From: Halomonas sp.
GTDB lineage: Bacteria; Pseudomonadota; Gammaproteobacteria; Pseudomonadales; Halomonadaceae
Length of the DNA stretch: 64,000 nucleotides
Direction of reading: 5' to 3'
NCBI RefSeq assembly: GCF_017983445.1
Contig: NZ_JAGOBJ010000007.1
Location: forward strand, 124,001 to 188,000
Part shown: positions 41,196-50,631 of the stretch, in pieces
Position numbering within the stretch: the first letter of the stretch is position 1
Layout: the number at the start of each line of letters is the position of its first letter
Notes under the pieces: generated by a model
The model's database searches: none
Told to the model about the DNA's origin: nothing
What the model saw: only the letters and a program-made list of their open reading frames with translations
Made by a program: the position numbers and the translations under genes

Positions 41196-42005
41196 ATGAC
41201 ATCACTCCCGCTTGGCGAGGCTCTCTTCGCCGTGCAACGCACGACACCGCTAGTGCACTGTATTACCAATTTTGTCGCGATGAACAGCACGGCTAACTGC
41301 CTGTTAGCCGTGGGTGCATCCCCTGCCATGCTGCATGCCGTCGAGGAGGTTGCTGAGTTTACCCGTCTGGCCGGGGCGCTCTCGATCAACATCGGTACGC
41401 CTTCGCCAACTTGGGCCGAAGGCATGCAGCAGGCGGTAAAAGCGGCACAGGAAAGTAACACTCCTTGGGTATTTGATCCCGTTGCCGTGGGTGCCACACA
41501 CTACCGGCAGACCCTTTCCCAAGCGCTGCTGGCGTTTGGGCCCAGCGTGATTCGGGGCAACGCTTCAGAAATTATGGCGCTGACAGACTTGACCCACCAG
41601 GGTCGAGGCGTCGATGCCACCGCGTCAACTGACGAGGCGCGTGACGCCGCCATTATCCTGGCCAACCGGCAAGGCTGTATTGTCGCCATGACCGGCGAGC
41701 ATGATTTCGTGACCGATGGCACCCAGCACTGGCGACTAACCGGCGGGCATCCGTTAATGCCGCGGGTAACCACCCTTGGCTGCGCACTGAGCGCCACAGT
41801 GGCGGCATTTATCGCCGCCCGACCTGAAACACCGTTAATCGCAACCGTTGCGGCGCTGGCAAGCTTTGGCGTGGCAGGCGAGCGCGCAGGAGCGCTGGCG
41901 ACCGGTCCCGGCAGCTTTCAGGTAGCGCTTCTGGATGCGCTGTATCAACTGACGCCGACTGACCTTGACGCGTTCACCGGCCTGGAGAAGGTTAATGCGC
42001 TTTGA
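41196..42005 (+). CDS. thiM: hydroxyethylthiazole kinase
   Basis: Phosphorylates 4-methyl-5-(2-hydroxyethyl)thiazole for thiamine salvage, 269 residues. ATG 41196 has GAGG five bases upstream; a GTG at 41190 falls inside that site. Family blocks: TPLVHCITNFVAMNSTANCLLAVGASPAML, WVFDPVAVGA, IRGNASEIMAL and the catalytic-Cys-like TTLGCALSATVAAF. Regulated by the riboswitch directly upstream and overlapping thiE by 11 bases. Confidence 0.94.
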   Translation: MTSLPLGEALFAVQRTTPLVHCITNFVAMNSTANCLLAVGASPAMLHAVEEVAEFTRLAGALSINIGTPSPTWAEGMQQAVKAAQESNTPWVFDPVAVGATHYRQTLSQALLAFGPSVIRGNASEIMALTDLTHQGRGVDATASTDEARDAAIILANRQGCIVAMTGEHDFVTDGTQHWRLTGGHPLMPRVTTLGCALSATVAAFIAARPETPLIATVAALASFGVAGERAGALATGPGSFQVALLDALYQLTPTDLDAFTGLEKVNAL

Positions 42006-42615
42006 TCTTTCGCTTTATCTAGTGACGGACGCCCGCTTATGCCAATCCTATGGCCTTGAGCGCACGGTCGTCGAGGCCGTCGAGGGGGGCGTGAGCTTTG
42101 TCCAGCTACGCGACAAACAGGCAAGCGATGCTGATATGATCGAGCAGGCCAAACGTCTCAAGGCCGCCCTGGCCGGTAGCGGTGTGCCGCTAGTGATTAA
42201 TGACCGCTTGATGGTTGCCTTGGAAAGCGGCGCAGATGGGCTACATGTAGGGCAAAGCGATACCGCCGTACAACAGGCGCGGGCCGCGATGGGGTCAGGC
42301 GCTATTATCGGACTTTCCATCAATACGCTTGCGCAGCTTCAAGCGGCCCCGGCTGAGCTTTTAGACTATGTAGGGCTGGGTCCGATATTTGCCACACAGA
42401 GCAAACGCGACCATGCGCTACCTATAGGTTTTGAGGGCCTTGCACAGCTGGCGGCGGCCTCGCCTCTGCCCAGCGTTGCCATCGGTGGGTTAAAGGCCGA
42501 CCATAGCGAGCAGGTCTTTCGTGCCGGTGCAAAGGGGCTGGCGGCTATTTCAGCTATTTGCGGCGAGCCTGACCCGTATCAAGCCGCTCGCCTGTTTGCT
42601 CGGTCCAGCCTTTAA
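41995..42615 (+). CDS. thiE: thiamine-phosphate synthase
   Basis: Joins hydroxymethylpyrimidine pyrophosphate to thiazole phosphate, 206 residues from ATG 41995 (MRFDLSLYLVTDARL), preceded by GGAGAAGG within thiM. Visible are VQLRDKQASD, VINDRLMVALESGADGLHVGQSD, GLGPIFATQSKRD and VAIGGL, together the ThiE active site. The usual third salvage gene, thiD, is not in the window. It is followed after 13 bases by a LysR gene. Confidence 0.93.
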   Translation: MRFDLSLYLVTDARLCQSYGLERTVVEAVEGGVSFVQLRDKQASDADMIEQAKRLKAALAGSGVPLVINDRLMVALESGADGLHVGQSDTAVQQARAAMGSGAIIGLSINTLAQLQAAPAELLDYVGLGPIFATQSKRDHALPIGFEGLAQLAAASPLPSVAIGGLKADHSEQVFRAGAKGLAAISAICGEPDPYQAARLFARSSL

Positions 42616-42628
42616 GTGACGTGAATTT

Positions 42629-43549
42629 ATGCATCAGCTTGAGCCGATAGTCGCCTTTATGCGAGTTGCCGAACTGGGCAGCTACACGCGCGCCGCCGAG
42701 GCATTAAACCTGTCCCGCACGCGGGTTTCGCGCTTGGTGATGACACTTGAGGAGACCCTAGGGGTACGGCTAATTCAGCGCACCACACGGCGTCTGCATT
42801 TAACGGCCGAGGGCGAACGCTATCTGGCTCATGCGCAAACCATTGTGCAAGCGCTTGACGAAGCCGCCGCCGATGTCGGTAGCGGCGTTTCTGAGATGCG
42901 CGGCCGTTTACGCATCAATGGGCCCATGAGCTTTGGTGTGGGCCACCTTTCCCCTCTGGTTGCAAGCTTTATGGCAAAGCATCCCGGCCTGGATGTACGC
43001 CTGGACTTGAACGACCGCCGCGTGGATCTTCTCGAAGAAGGTTACGACGTTGCGATCCGTATCGGCAGTCTGCCGGATTCAAGCTTGGTGGCACGCCGCC
43101 TGACACGCTGCCAAATGCTTTTTTGCGCCTCGCCTGACTATCTTGCCAAACACGGCGTTCCGGGTAATCTCGACGCTTTAAAACAGCACCAGTGTCTGCA
43201 CTATCGTAGCGGCCCGACCAATGGCGATTGGCGCTTTGGGAATATCACACTGTCCACCCGTGGGCCGCTTGAAAGCAATAACGGCGATGTATTGACTCAC
43301 GTTGCTGAAGCGGGACTGGGTATCGCCCACCAGCCGAGCTTTTTGGTCACCGAAAGCATTATCAAGGGGCGCCTGATCCCAATCTTGACCGATTTGACGC
43401 CCAGATTGCTGGACATTCATGCGCTTTATCCGGCCCGGCGTTTTTTACCGGCCAAAGTAGAGCGCTTTATCGATCATCTGGCGGCAGCCTGGGGCGACCC
43501 ACCTCACTGGGAACGTGACATGGGATTGTCGCCTATTACGCAACAGTGA
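42629..43549 (+). CDS. LysR-family transcriptional regulator
   Basis: 306 residues: N-terminal winged helix-turn-helix (AFMRVAELGSYTRAAEALNLSRTRVSRLVMTLEETLGVRLIQRTTRR) and a substrate-binding-like effector domain from about residue 90, of the CrgA/DhcR-like group (LRINGPMSFGVGHLSPLVASF). It starts only 13 bases after thiE but probably serves the following DoxX and YgiD genes, a combination common in proteobacteria. The ligand is unknown. Confidence 0.85.
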   Translation: MHQLEPIVAFMRVAELGSYTRAAEALNLSRTRVSRLVMTLEETLGVRLIQRTTRRLHLTAEGERYLAHAQTIVQALDEAAADVGSGVSEMRGRLRINGPMSFGVGHLSPLVASFMAKHPGLDVRLDLNDRRVDLLEEGYDVAIRIGSLPDSSLVARRLTRCQMLFCASPDYLAKHGVPGNLDALKQHQCLHYRSGPTNGDWRFGNITLSTRGPLESNNGDVLTHVAEAGLGIAHQPSFLVTESIIKGRLIPILTDLTPRLLDIHALYPARRFLPAKVERFIDHLAAAWGDPPHWERDMGLSPITQQ

Positions 43550-43632
43550 TGTTCGTTAAATGCTGATTATGTCTCGTTTAAACCAACGTAAAGTGTCTTC
43601 ATTGAAACGCCTTATTCCAATGGAGACACCTC

Positions 43633-44055
43633 ATGAATACACCCTCTTCGGCGATGACTGCGCCTGCAAGTATCCAACCTCATGCCATTGCGTTGCTTCG
43701 CGTATCGCTTGGCGTTATGGCGCTAGCCCACGGTCTGCTTAAGGTTTTTGTATTTACCCTGCCGGGTACAGTGGGTTATTTCGAATCACTTGGCTTGCCC
43801 GGTTTTCTGGCGTATCTAACCATTTTAGGCGAGCTGGGCGGCGGTCTGGCACTGATACTGGGTATTTATACCCGTTGGATTAGCCTTGCCATGATACCGC
43901 TACTGTTAGGCGCCACATCGATCCACCTGGGCAATGGCTGGATGTTCTCTAATGAAGGCGGCGGCTGGGAATTCCCGCTGTTCTGGAGCGTTGCGCTACT
44001 GGTACAGGCAGGTTTAGGCAACGGCAGCTTCAGCCTGAGCCGTTCTTTGCGTTAA
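43633..44055 (+). CDS. DoxX-family membrane protein
   Basis: 140 residues with four hydrophobic helices. The DoxX core is visible: LLRVSLGVMALAHGLLKVFVF, a central FLAYLTILGELGGGLALILGIYTRW, and a C-terminal WEFPLFWSVALLVQAGLG. Such proteins sit in the inner membrane and are tied to redox or quinone stress, without a settled mechanism. The start ATG 43633 follows AATGGAGA. It lies between the LysR gene and the ring-cleavage dioxygenase gene. Confidence 0.83.
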   Translation: MNTPSSAMTAPASIQPHAIALLRVSLGVMALAHGLLKVFVFTLPGTVGYFESLGLPGFLAYLTILGELGGGLALILGIYTRWISLAMIPLLLGATSIHLGNGWMFSNEGGGWEFPLFWSVALLVQAGLGNGSFSLSRSLR

Positions 44056-44075
44056 TTGTTAAGCCCACTTTTCTG

Positions 44076-44106
44076 CCCCAGCGCTCAAACCAAGCGCCGG
44101 GGTTTA
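44076..44106 (+). terminator. hairpin with short T tail between DoxX and YgiD genes
   Basis: CCCCAGCGC (44076-44084) and GCGCCGGGG (44094-44102) pair with one mismatch over a 9-base loop and are followed by TTTA. Because the next gene starts 20 bases later, it may be a partial terminator within an operon. Confidence 0.55.
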
Positions 44107-44125
44107 CGCGCTCAGGAGACGTCAC

Positions 44126-44863
44126 ATGTTACCCAGCCTGTTTATATCCCACGGCTCCCCAATGTTGGCACTAACCCCGACTCCAGCGCATCAGTTTCTG
44201 CGCGAGCTGGGCAAAACGCTGGCACCCAAGGCAATCGTTGTGGTGTCTGCCCACTGGGAAAGTCTTACGCTCAAGGTCAGCAACGAGGCCTGGCCAGAAA
44301 CCATCCATGACTTTGGCGGCTTTCCGCAGGCGCTGTTCGAGTGTCAGTACCCTGCTCCGGGTGAACCTGAACTAGCCCAACGTCTGGCGGCACTGCTTGG
44401 CGCCCAGACTGTCGAGCGTGGATTCGACCACGGCGCTTGGGTACCGCTCTCGCTCATGTTCCCGAAAGCAGATATTCCGGTGGTGTCTGTCTCGCTGCCC
44501 ATACGCTGGTCCAATGATGAGCTTGCCGAGCTGGGCAGCAAGCTTGCCGAGCTGCGTGACGAGGGTATTCTCGTTATTGGTTCGGGCAGCCTGACCCACA
44601 ATCTGTACGAGACAATGCCCATGGGCAGCACCATGCCAGACTGGGTGGGCACGTTCGCAGATTGGGTCGACAGCAAACTTGCCGGTAATGACCGCGAGGC
44701 AATGCTTGACTGGCAGAACGCTCCCGAAGCCCGCCGAAACCACCCAACCCTCGAGCACTTTCAACCGCTGCTGGTGGCGATGGGTGCAGGAGGTGACGCC
44801 AAACAGCTACACCATAGTGTTGAGCATGGAGTGCTGGCGATGGACGTGTATGCGTTTGCCTGA
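44126..44863 (+). CDS. 4,5-DOPA-extradiol-type dioxygenase (YgiD family)
   Basis: Class III extradiol ring-cleavage dioxygenase, 245 residues, cytoplasmic and metal dependent. Metal-site regions are recognisable: LFISHGSPMLAL (His), VVSAHWES (His), GFDHGAWVPLSLMFP and NHPTLEHFQPLLVAMGA. The conserved GSGSLTHNL is present. E. coli YgiD cleaves DOPA in vitro, but the natural substrate is unsettled. GGAG precedes the ATG by 7 bases. It follows the DoxX gene and probably shares LysR control. Confidence 0.88.
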   Translation: MLPSLFISHGSPMLALTPTPAHQFLRELGKTLAPKAIVVVSAHWESLTLKVSNEAWPETIHDFGGFPQALFECQYPAPGEPELAQRLAALLGAQTVERGFDHGAWVPLSLMFPKADIPVVSVSLPIRWSNDELAELGSKLAELRDEGILVIGSGSLTHNLYETMPMGSTMPDWVGTFADWVDSKLAGNDREAMLDWQNAPEARRNHPTLEHFQPLLVAMGAGGDAKQLHHSVEHGVLAMDVYAFA

Positions 44864-44883
44864 AGCAGCCCGCTTTATCATAT

Positions 44884-45759
44884 TCATGCAGAGGGGCGGC
44901 GTTTCAAGGTTGTCCGGCGGTCATGGTAGGCAATTGCCAGGCCGCTGCTGATAATCAGCACGCTGCCCACCCATACCCAACTATCCGGCGTTTCATCCCA
45001 AAACCACCAGCCGAGCGCCACGGCCCATAGCATGGCGGTGTAATCAAACGGCGCGGCAATGGCCGCTGCCGTATAGCGAAACGCCAGTGTTAGAAACGCC
45101 GTCGCGCTCACGCCTAATACGCCCGAAGCCAAAAAACCCAGCCAGTGGTGCGGTTCAGGTGTCTGCCATACCCAGGGTAAACACAGCCCGGTAATAACAA
45201 ATGGCACGAGCATCATATAAAACACCATGGCCCAGAGATGCTCCTGCCCTCCATAGCGCCGCGCGGTAATCATCATCAACGCATAGAACAGCGCCGCGAC
45301 CAACATGATCAGCGCCCCTAGATGAAACGCATCGCCGCCCGGCCTGACGACTACCAGTACGCCCACAAACCCCATAAGTGAAAAGATGACGACAGGCCGG
45401 TCAATCCGTTCACCGAGCATGGGGACTGATAGCAGCGTGACAAATAAAGGAGCAACAAAGGCAATCGCGGTAGCTTCTGCCAGAGGTAATAGCGTTAGGC
45501 CCATCACAAAACTTACCATCAGCGCCGTATAGATCAATCCACGCACTAAATGGACGGCTGGGCGCTGGGTGCGCAGTTTTTGCAGCCCGCCCGACGTGTA
45601 GGCCAGCAATACAATCAGCGGCAGTGATACAAAGGCACGAAAGAAGATGATCTGCAGCGGGGAATGCACTTCACCCAGCCACTTGGCAATGGCATCACCG
45701 AGGCACAAAAACAGCACGCCTGCGCACATGAAAAGAATGCCTTTTAATGACGCTGTCAC
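44884..45759 (-). CDS. EamA/DMT-family transporter
   Basis: Ten-helix drug/metabolite transporter of the inner membrane, 291 residues from GTG 45759 (GGAGG lies 5 bases upstream; a GTG at 45765 overlaps that site). Two EamA repeats are visible, starting FMCAGVLFLCLGDAIAKWLGE and ALIMLVAALFYALMMITARRYGG. Proteins of this group export amino acids or metabolites; the cargo is not predictable. It converges with the dioxygenase gene. Confidence 0.85.
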   Translation of the reverse strand: MTASLKGILFMCAGVLFLCLGDAIAKWLGEVHSPLQIIFFRAFVSLPLIVLLAYTSGGLQKLRTQRPAVHLVRGLIYTALMVSFVMGLTLLPLAEATAIAFVAPLFVTLLSVPMLGERIDRPVVIFSLMGFVGVLVVVRPGGDAFHLGALIMLVAALFYALMMITARRYGGQEHLWAMVFYMMLVPFVITGLCLPWVWQTPEPHHWLGFLASGVLGVSATAFLTLAFRYTAAAIAAPFDYTAMLWAVALGWWFWDETPDSWVWVGSVLIISSGLAIAYHDRRTTLKRRPSA

Positions 45760-45792
45760 GCGCACCTCCAGATTGTTGGTACCGCTTAAAAA

Positions 45793-45836
45793 TAAAAGCC
45801 CCCGCTAATCAACCAAGCGTTAGCGGGGGCTTTGCT
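45793..45836. terminator. intrinsic terminator downstream of the D,D-carboxypeptidase gene
   Basis: AAAGCCCCCGCTAA (45795-45808) pairs perfectly with TTAGCGGGGGCTTT (45820-45833), loop of 11. On the minus strand it is followed by TTTTATTTTTA and ends the carboxypeptidase transcript. Confidence 0.9.
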
Positions 45837-45856
45837 CTGCTTTTTACATCACAGTT

Positions 45857-47218
45857 TTAAAGGCTGGCGTTAACCACCATACACTCCATCCCCTGCAGTA
45901 GAAGCTCTCGACACGCTTCACGGGCATGCTGCTCATCCAGCGCTACCAAGCGAGCGCGGTAAACCGGGGTTTGACCTTCCAGGGTATCTACCGCAATACG
46001 TCCGGATAAATTCTGCGTCAACCGCTGGGCTGCTTGCTGAGCCAGCTGTTGCGCCTGAGCTTCCTGACTAAACGCACCTACCTGAATACCCCAATGCCCG
46101 CTTGGCGGTGCTTCAATGATGCGCTCGCGCTGAATAAAGTCCTGCAGAGGATCAGAATTCGAGCTCGGTGACGCTTCACCCGGGCCTTCAACAGTCATCT
46201 TGGCTAGACGCTCATCTACCATTGCGCTTGGGCTAGGTGAAATTGTAGTGGTATCCATACGGGCGAGCATTTGGCTGGGCTGGGAAACCGGCACGGGGCG
46301 CGCAGGCATGACCGGCGGCGTAGACGGAGGGAAACTCATATACTCTTGTGAAAAGCTGGTATCAGCAAGCCAACTGCGATGATCGCGTAATTCAGCGCGC
46401 ATAAAGCTTCTATCCAACAGATTGGCCATATGCGTATCGCGAGAGGAGGCGCTAAAGCCGCCCATCACTACCGCCACCATACGCCGGCCATCGTGTACGG
46501 CCGTGGTGGCTACGTTGAATCCAGACGCGCGAATAAAGCCAGTCTTTAACCCATCAGCACCGGGGTAGCTACCCACTAAGCGATTATGGCTGGTGTGGCG
46601 CGTGCCGCGATAGGTGAATTCCTGCAAGCCGAAGTAATGATAATACTGGGGAAAATCCTGTATAACGCGCACCGAGAGAGTGAGCATGTCGCGGGCCGTG
46701 GTCATCTGCTGATCATCAGGCAAGCCAGAAGCATTACGGAAGGTGGTTGCCGTCATGCCGAGCTCACGCGCCTTCTCGGTCATCATGCGGGCAAACTGTT
46801 GTTCGCTACCGCCTAGCGATTCACCGAGCACGACGGCAACGTCATTGGCAGAACGTACCGCCAAGGCACGAATAGCGGTATCCACAGGGATGGTACTTCC
46901 CGCCGAGAGCCACAGCTTGGTGGCAGGCATGGCAGCGGCCTGAGCGGACACGGGTAGTGCCTGATTAAGCCCGAGATCGCCGTTTTCCAATGCTTCAAAG
47001 GTCAGATACAGCGTCATCATTTTGGTCAGCGACGCGGGGTAGCGTGGCGCATCGGCGTTTTCCGAGTACAGCACTTCGCCATTTTCAATATCGATTACAA
47101 TACCGGCATAACGCGGATTCGCCTGGGCGACCGATGCCATGATAACCGTTACAAATAGCAGGAATACCGCAAACCATGCCATTACCCCTTTATTATATTT
47201 AACTCCCCTCGCTGCCAT
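45857..47218 (-). CDS. D-alanyl-D-alanine carboxypeptidase with C-terminal SPOR domain
   Basis: Low-molecular-mass penicillin-binding protein of the S11 family that trims pentapeptides of peptidoglycan, 453 residues. An N-terminal signal/anchor (VMAWFAVFLLFVTVIMASVAQA) precedes the catalytic domain with SLTK 63-66, the SAN triad and LKTGF. A Pro/Ser-rich linker (about 295-370) leads to a SPOR domain (HWGIQVGAFSQEAQAQQLAQQA to the end), which binds glycan strands lacking stem peptides at division sites. AAGGGG sits 6 bases before ATG 47218. This is a single-gene unit. Confidence 0.92.
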   Translation of the reverse strand: MAARGVKYNKGVMAWFAVFLLFVTVIMASVAQANPRYAGIVIDIENGEVLYSENADAPRYPASLTKMMTLYLTFEALENGDLGLNQALPVSAQAAAMPATKLWLSAGSTIPVDTAIRALAVRSANDVAVVLGESLGGSEQQFARMMTEKARELGMTATTFRNASGLPDDQQMTTARDMLTLSVRVIQDFPQYYHYFGLQEFTYRGTRHTSHNRLVGSYPGADGLKTGFIRASGFNVATTAVHDGRRMVAVVMGGFSASSRDTHMANLLDRSFMRAELRDHRSWLADTSFSQEYMSFPPSTPPVMPARPVPVSQPSQMLARMDTTTISPSPSAMVDERLAKMTVEGPGEASPSSNSDPLQDFIQRERIIEAPPSGHWGIQVGAFSQEAQAQQLAQQAAQRLTQNLSGRIAVDTLEGQTPVYRARLVALDEQHAREACRELLLQGMECMVVNASL

Positions 47219-47472
47219 GTTTGCCCCTTGCTGATGTCATCTGCGCTGGAAATACAACCCACAATCTCAAACCCATACGCTTTCAGCGTGCTCGCACAAG
47301 GCTTCCCTTACGCACTGTCATGCGCCGATCAAACACGCTGAAAGTCTCAATTCGGTCATGCCTATTGGTTCAAAACACTCTCTAGACTAGCACGCCCACC
47401 GGGTAATTTAACGCTTTGTGCAGAGTATATACGCAACAGGTAAATACACGAGAGAGTGAAAGACCCCAGGCA
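47219..47472. other. intergenic region between rplQ terminator and carboxypeptidase gene
   Basis: About 250 bp without a gene. It must contain the leftward promoter of the carboxypeptidase gene. A possible minus-strand -10 is not distinct, and I see no repeat or RNA. Confidence 0.4.
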
Positions 47473-47506
47473 CAAAAAAACCGACCCAGCTGGGTCGGTT
47501 TTCATT
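47473..47506 (-). terminator. terminator of the alpha operon
   Basis: AAAACCGACCC (47477-47487) pairs with GGGTCGGTTTT (47492-47502) over AGCT. On the minus strand it continues in T residues, 30 bases after the rplQ stop. It ends the ribosomal super-operon. Confidence 0.92.
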
Positions 47507-47535
47507 CTGCTTTAAAAAAACCTGTAACTAAAGAT

Positions 47536-47922
47536 TTACTCTTCAGCAGCGGCTTCTTCAGCAACCGGACGGTCTACTAGCTCAACGTACGCCATAGGCG
47601 CGTTGTCGCCGGTGCGGAAACCGCACTTGAGAATACGGATGTAACCACCCGGACGCTCGGCATAACGCGGACCCAGCTCATTGAACAACTTGCCGACGGC
47701 TTCTTTGGAACGTGTACGAGAGAACGCCAAACGACGGTTCGCAACGCTATCCTGCTTGGCTAAGGTAATCAGCGGCTCGATAACGCGACGCAGTTCCTTG
47801 GCCTTGGGCAGGGTTGTCTTGATGATTTCATGTTCGACCAGCGAGACAGACATGTTCTTGAACATGGCCTGACGATGCGAGCTGGTGCGATTCAGATGAC
47901 GACCACTCTTACGATGACGCAT
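47536..47922 (-). CDS. rplQ: 50S ribosomal protein L17
   Basis: Large-subunit protein near the exit tunnel, 128 residues. It starts [24 protein letters not shown] as L17 does, and ends with an acidic AEEAAAEE tail. Last gene of the alpha operon, 39 bases after rpoA. Confidence 0.97.
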   Translation of the reverse strand: MRHRKSGRHLNRTSSHRQAMFKNMSVSLVEHEIIKTTLPKAKELRRVIEPLITLAKQDSVANRRLAFSRTRSKEAVGKLFNELGPRYAERPGGYIRILKCGFRTGDNAPMAYVELVDRPVAEEAAAEE

Positions 47923-47961
47923 GGTTGTAATTCCTTACCAAACTGGGACTCGAGTCGACAC

Positions 47962-48957
47962 TCACGCGGAGGCCTTGTCGTCCTTCAGGCTAGCGGGCGG
48001 CCAATTTTCCAACCGCATGCCGAGGGACAAGCCGCGCGCCGCCAAAACGTCCTTGATTTCATTCAAGGATTTTTTACCGAGGTTCGGTGTCTTCAACAGC
48101 TCAACTTCTGTGCGCTGGATAAGATCACCGATGTAATAAATATTCTCGGCTTTTAGGCAGTTCGCGCTGCGAACGGTCAACTCAAGATCGTCTACGGGGC
48201 GCAATAGGATTGGATCAACATGATCCTCTTCCTCTTCGACTTCCTGCTCTTTATCAGCTTCCAGGTCGACGAAGGCGGCCAGCTGCTCTTGCAGAATGGT
48301 CGCACTGCGACGGATAGCCTCTTCCGGATCCAAAGTACCGTCGGTTTCCAGATCGATAATCAGCTTATCGAGATCGGTGCGCTGCTCAACACGAGCGGCT
48401 TCAACCGAGTAGGAAACACGGCGGACAGGGCTGAAGGTGGCATCCAGCTGCAGGCGGCCAATAGCACGGGTCTCTTCATCAGAGCCACGGGCGTCAGCCG
48501 GTTCGTAGCCACGACCCAGCGCTACCTTAAGCTGAATTTTCAGCTCGGCACCTTCATTGACATGTGCAATGACGTGGTCCGGGTTGACGATTTCGACGCT
48601 ATGATCAAGCGCAATGTCGCCAGCAGTGACGACGGCTGGGCCCTGCTTGTTCAGCGAGAGCACCGCCTCATCGCGGCTGTGCATCTTGATCGCAACATCT
48701 TTCAAGTTCAGGAGGATTTCGATAACATCTTCCTGCACCCCTTCGAGCGCACTGTACTCGTGCTCTACACCAGCAATTTCAGCCTCTACCACGGCAGCGC
48801 CGGGCATAGACGAAAGCAGAATGCGACGCAGTGCATTCCCCAGGGTGTGACCAAAACCACGCTCGAACGGTTCGAGAACGATCTTGGCATGATGTGCGCT
48901 GATTTCTTCTACCTTGATGTCGCGAGGACGAAGAAACTCTGTCACTGAACGCTGCAT
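47962..48957 (-). CDS. rpoA: RNA polymerase alpha subunit
   Basis: Scaffold of RNA polymerase, 331 residues from ATG 48957 ([13 protein letters not shown]), preceded by AAAGGTG. In-frame codons further upstream belong to the rpsD-rpoA spacer. The N-terminal dimerisation domain ([20 protein letters not shown]) and the C-terminal domain ([26 protein letters not shown] and [13 protein letters not shown]) are both intact. A linker with an acidic run (EEEEDH) lies between them. Confidence 0.98.
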   Translation of the reverse strand: MQRSVTEFLRPRDIKVEEISAHHAKIVLEPFERGFGHTLGNALRRILLSSMPGAAVVEAEIAGVEHEYSALEGVQEDVIEILLNLKDVAIKMHSRDEAVLSLNKQGPAVVTAGDIALDHSVEIVNPDHVIAHVNEGAELKIQLKVALGRGYEPADARGSDEETRAIGRLQLDATFSPVRRVSYSVEAARVEQRTDLDKLIIDLETDGTLDPEEAIRRSATILQEQLAAFVDLEADKEQEVEEEEDHVDPILLRPVDDLELTVRSANCLKAENIYYIGDLIQRTEVELLKTPNLGKKSLNEIKDVLAARGLSLGMRLENWPPASLKDDKASA

Positions 48958-49080
48958 ATGAACACCTTTCAGGCTGCCAAACGGATACTGTGTTCTTAAG
49001 AACAAGTACTCAAGAGCATCTGGGCGGTTAGCTTTGCTACCCCGCCCAGGCTTCAAGAAGCAGAGATTAATTAACGCCGC

Positions 49081-49701
49081 TTACTTGGAGTACAGCTCGA
49101 CGATCAGGTTTTCGTTGATGTCGGCAGTCAGGTCACCGCGTTCAGGCAGAGCCTTGAAAGTGCCTTCCATCTTCTTGGCGTCGATGTCGATCCAAACGAT
49201 ATCGCCACGGTTGGCCGCAATGGACAACGCGCTTTGAATACGGGCTTGGTTCTTCGCCTTTTCGCGAATGGCAACAACGTCACCCGGCTTCACTTGATAG
49301 GAAGCTACGTTAACGGTGCGGCCGTTCACGGAAATCGCCTTGTGGCTAACGAGCTGACGCGCTTCAGAGCGAGTCGAGCCGAAACCCATACGGTAGACGA
49401 CGTTATCCAGTCGGGATTCGAGCAACTGCAACAATACTTCACCAGTCGCGCCTTTCAGGCGAGCAGCTTCTTTGTAGTAGTTACGGAACTGTTTTTCGAG
49501 TACGCCATACATGCGACGTACTTTTTGCTTCTCGCGAAGCTGCAAGCCGTAGTCTGAAAGACGCTGACGACGCTGGCCGTGTACACCCGGGATCTGCTCG
49601 GATTTACACTTTTTCTCGAAGGGAGTCACGCCACTCTTCAAAAAGAGATCGGTGCCTTCACGACGAGACAGTTTGCACTTCGGTCCAATATAACGAGCCA
49701 T
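49081..49701 (-). CDS. rpsD: 30S ribosomal protein S4
   Basis: Primary 16S rRNA-binding protein, 206 residues; begins [21 protein letters not shown] and carries the S4 RNA-binding domain [33 protein letters not shown]. In E. coli S4 also represses translation of the alpha operon from a leader before rpsM. Confidence 0.98.
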   Translation of the reverse strand: MARYIGPKCKLSRREGTDLFLKSGVTPFEKKCKSEQIPGVHGQRRQRLSDYGLQLREKQKVRRMYGVLEKQFRNYYKEAARLKGATGEVLLQLLESRLDNVVYRMGFGSTRSEARQLVSHKAISVNGRTVNVASYQVKPGDVVAIREKAKNQARIQSALSIAANRGDIVWIDIDAKKMEGTFKALPERGDLTADINENLIVELYSK

Positions 49702-49713
49702 GAATCTGTCTCC

Positions 49714-50100
49714 TTAAACGCGGCGTTTCTTAGGCGGACGGCAGCCATTATGGGGAATGGGCGTCGCGTCTACGATGCTTTGCACGCGGAAGCCTGCGGC
49801 ATTGAGTGCGCGCACGGCGGATTCACGACCGGGACCTGGGCCTTTAACCAGTACGTCTACGTTTTTCACACCATACTCGGCTGCAGCAGTTGCTGCACGT
49901 TCACTTGCTACTTGAGCAGCGAACGGGGTGCTCTTGCGAGAACCACGAAAACCCGAACCACCGGCAGTTGCCCAAGAAAGAGCATTGCCCTGGCGGTCTG
50001 TGATCGTCACGATCGTGTTGTTAAAAGAGGCATGGATATGCGCAACGGCGTCCACTACCTGCTTTTTAACCTTTTTACGGTTACTACGCGGGTTAGCCAT
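49714..50100 (-). CDS. rpsK: 30S ribosomal protein S11
   Basis: Platform protein of the small subunit, 128 residues. Central [27 protein letters not shown] and C-terminal [18 protein letters not shown] are diagnostic. It lies 12 bases before rpsD in the direction of transcription. Confidence 0.98.
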   Translation of the reverse strand: MANPRSNRKKVKKQVVDAVAHIHASFNNTIVTITDRQGNALSWATAGGSGFRGSRKSTPFAAQVASERAATAAAEYGVKNVDVLVKGPGPGRESAVRALNAAGFRVQSIVDATPIPHNGCRPPKKRRV

Positions 50101-50152
50101 GTTGATGTCTATTCCTGTCTTAACGCCGGCTCTCTATGAAAGAGCCTGCGTA

Positions 50153-50509
50153 TTATTTGCGGATCGGCTTACGCGGGCCCTTACGGGTGCGCGCGTTAGT
50201 CTTAGTCCGCTGACCACGCAGCGGAAGACTACGACGATGACGCAGACCACGGTAGCAGCCTAAGTCCATGAGACGCTTAATGTTCAGCGTAACATCACGA
50301 CGAAGGTCGCCTTCTACGGTGTACTTACCAACTTCAGAACGCAGGGTATCCAGCTCTTCGCCAGATAGGTCCTGGATCTTGGTAGTCAGCGCGATACCGG
50401 CAGCAGCACAGATATGCTGCGCGCGAGTACGGCCAATCCCGAAGATATAGGTCAGCGAGATCGCCGCATGCTTGTTGTCCGGGATATTGACGCCTGCAAT
50501 ACGGGCCAT
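50153..50509 (-). CDS. rpsM: 30S ribosomal protein S13
   Basis: Head protein contacting tRNA and the subunit bridge, 118 residues. Begins [22 protein letters not shown] and ends [18 protein letters not shown]. First gene of the alpha operon; the hairpin at 50568-50604 precedes it. Confidence 0.98.
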   Translation of the reverse strand: MARIAGVNIPDNKHAAISLTYIFGIGRTRAQHICAAAGIALTTKIQDLSGEELDTLRSEVGKYTVEGDLRRDVTLNIKRLMDLGCYRGLRHRRSLPLRGQRTKTNARTRKGPRKPIRK

Positions 50510-50567
50510 CAGCTTACTCCGAAATTTGAGCGGCTTGCTCGTTTATTCATCTACAAAAGGCGCAACA

Positions 50568-50604
50568 GCATACCCCTTTAATTGCCCTAAGGCAAGGGGT
50601 ATGC
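50568..50604 (-). promoter_or_regulatory. nested hairpin in the rpmJ-rpsM spacer
   Basis: GCATACCCCTT (50568-50578) pairs with AAGGGGTATGC (50594-50604). An inner TTGCC / GGCAA stem shares the same loop, allowing alternative pairings. It lies 59 bases before the rpsM start, where the S4-binding leader (or an attenuator) of the alpha operon would be expected. Confidence 0.6.
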
Positions 50605-50631
50605 CGAACACCACTTAAAGCACCGTAGGAA

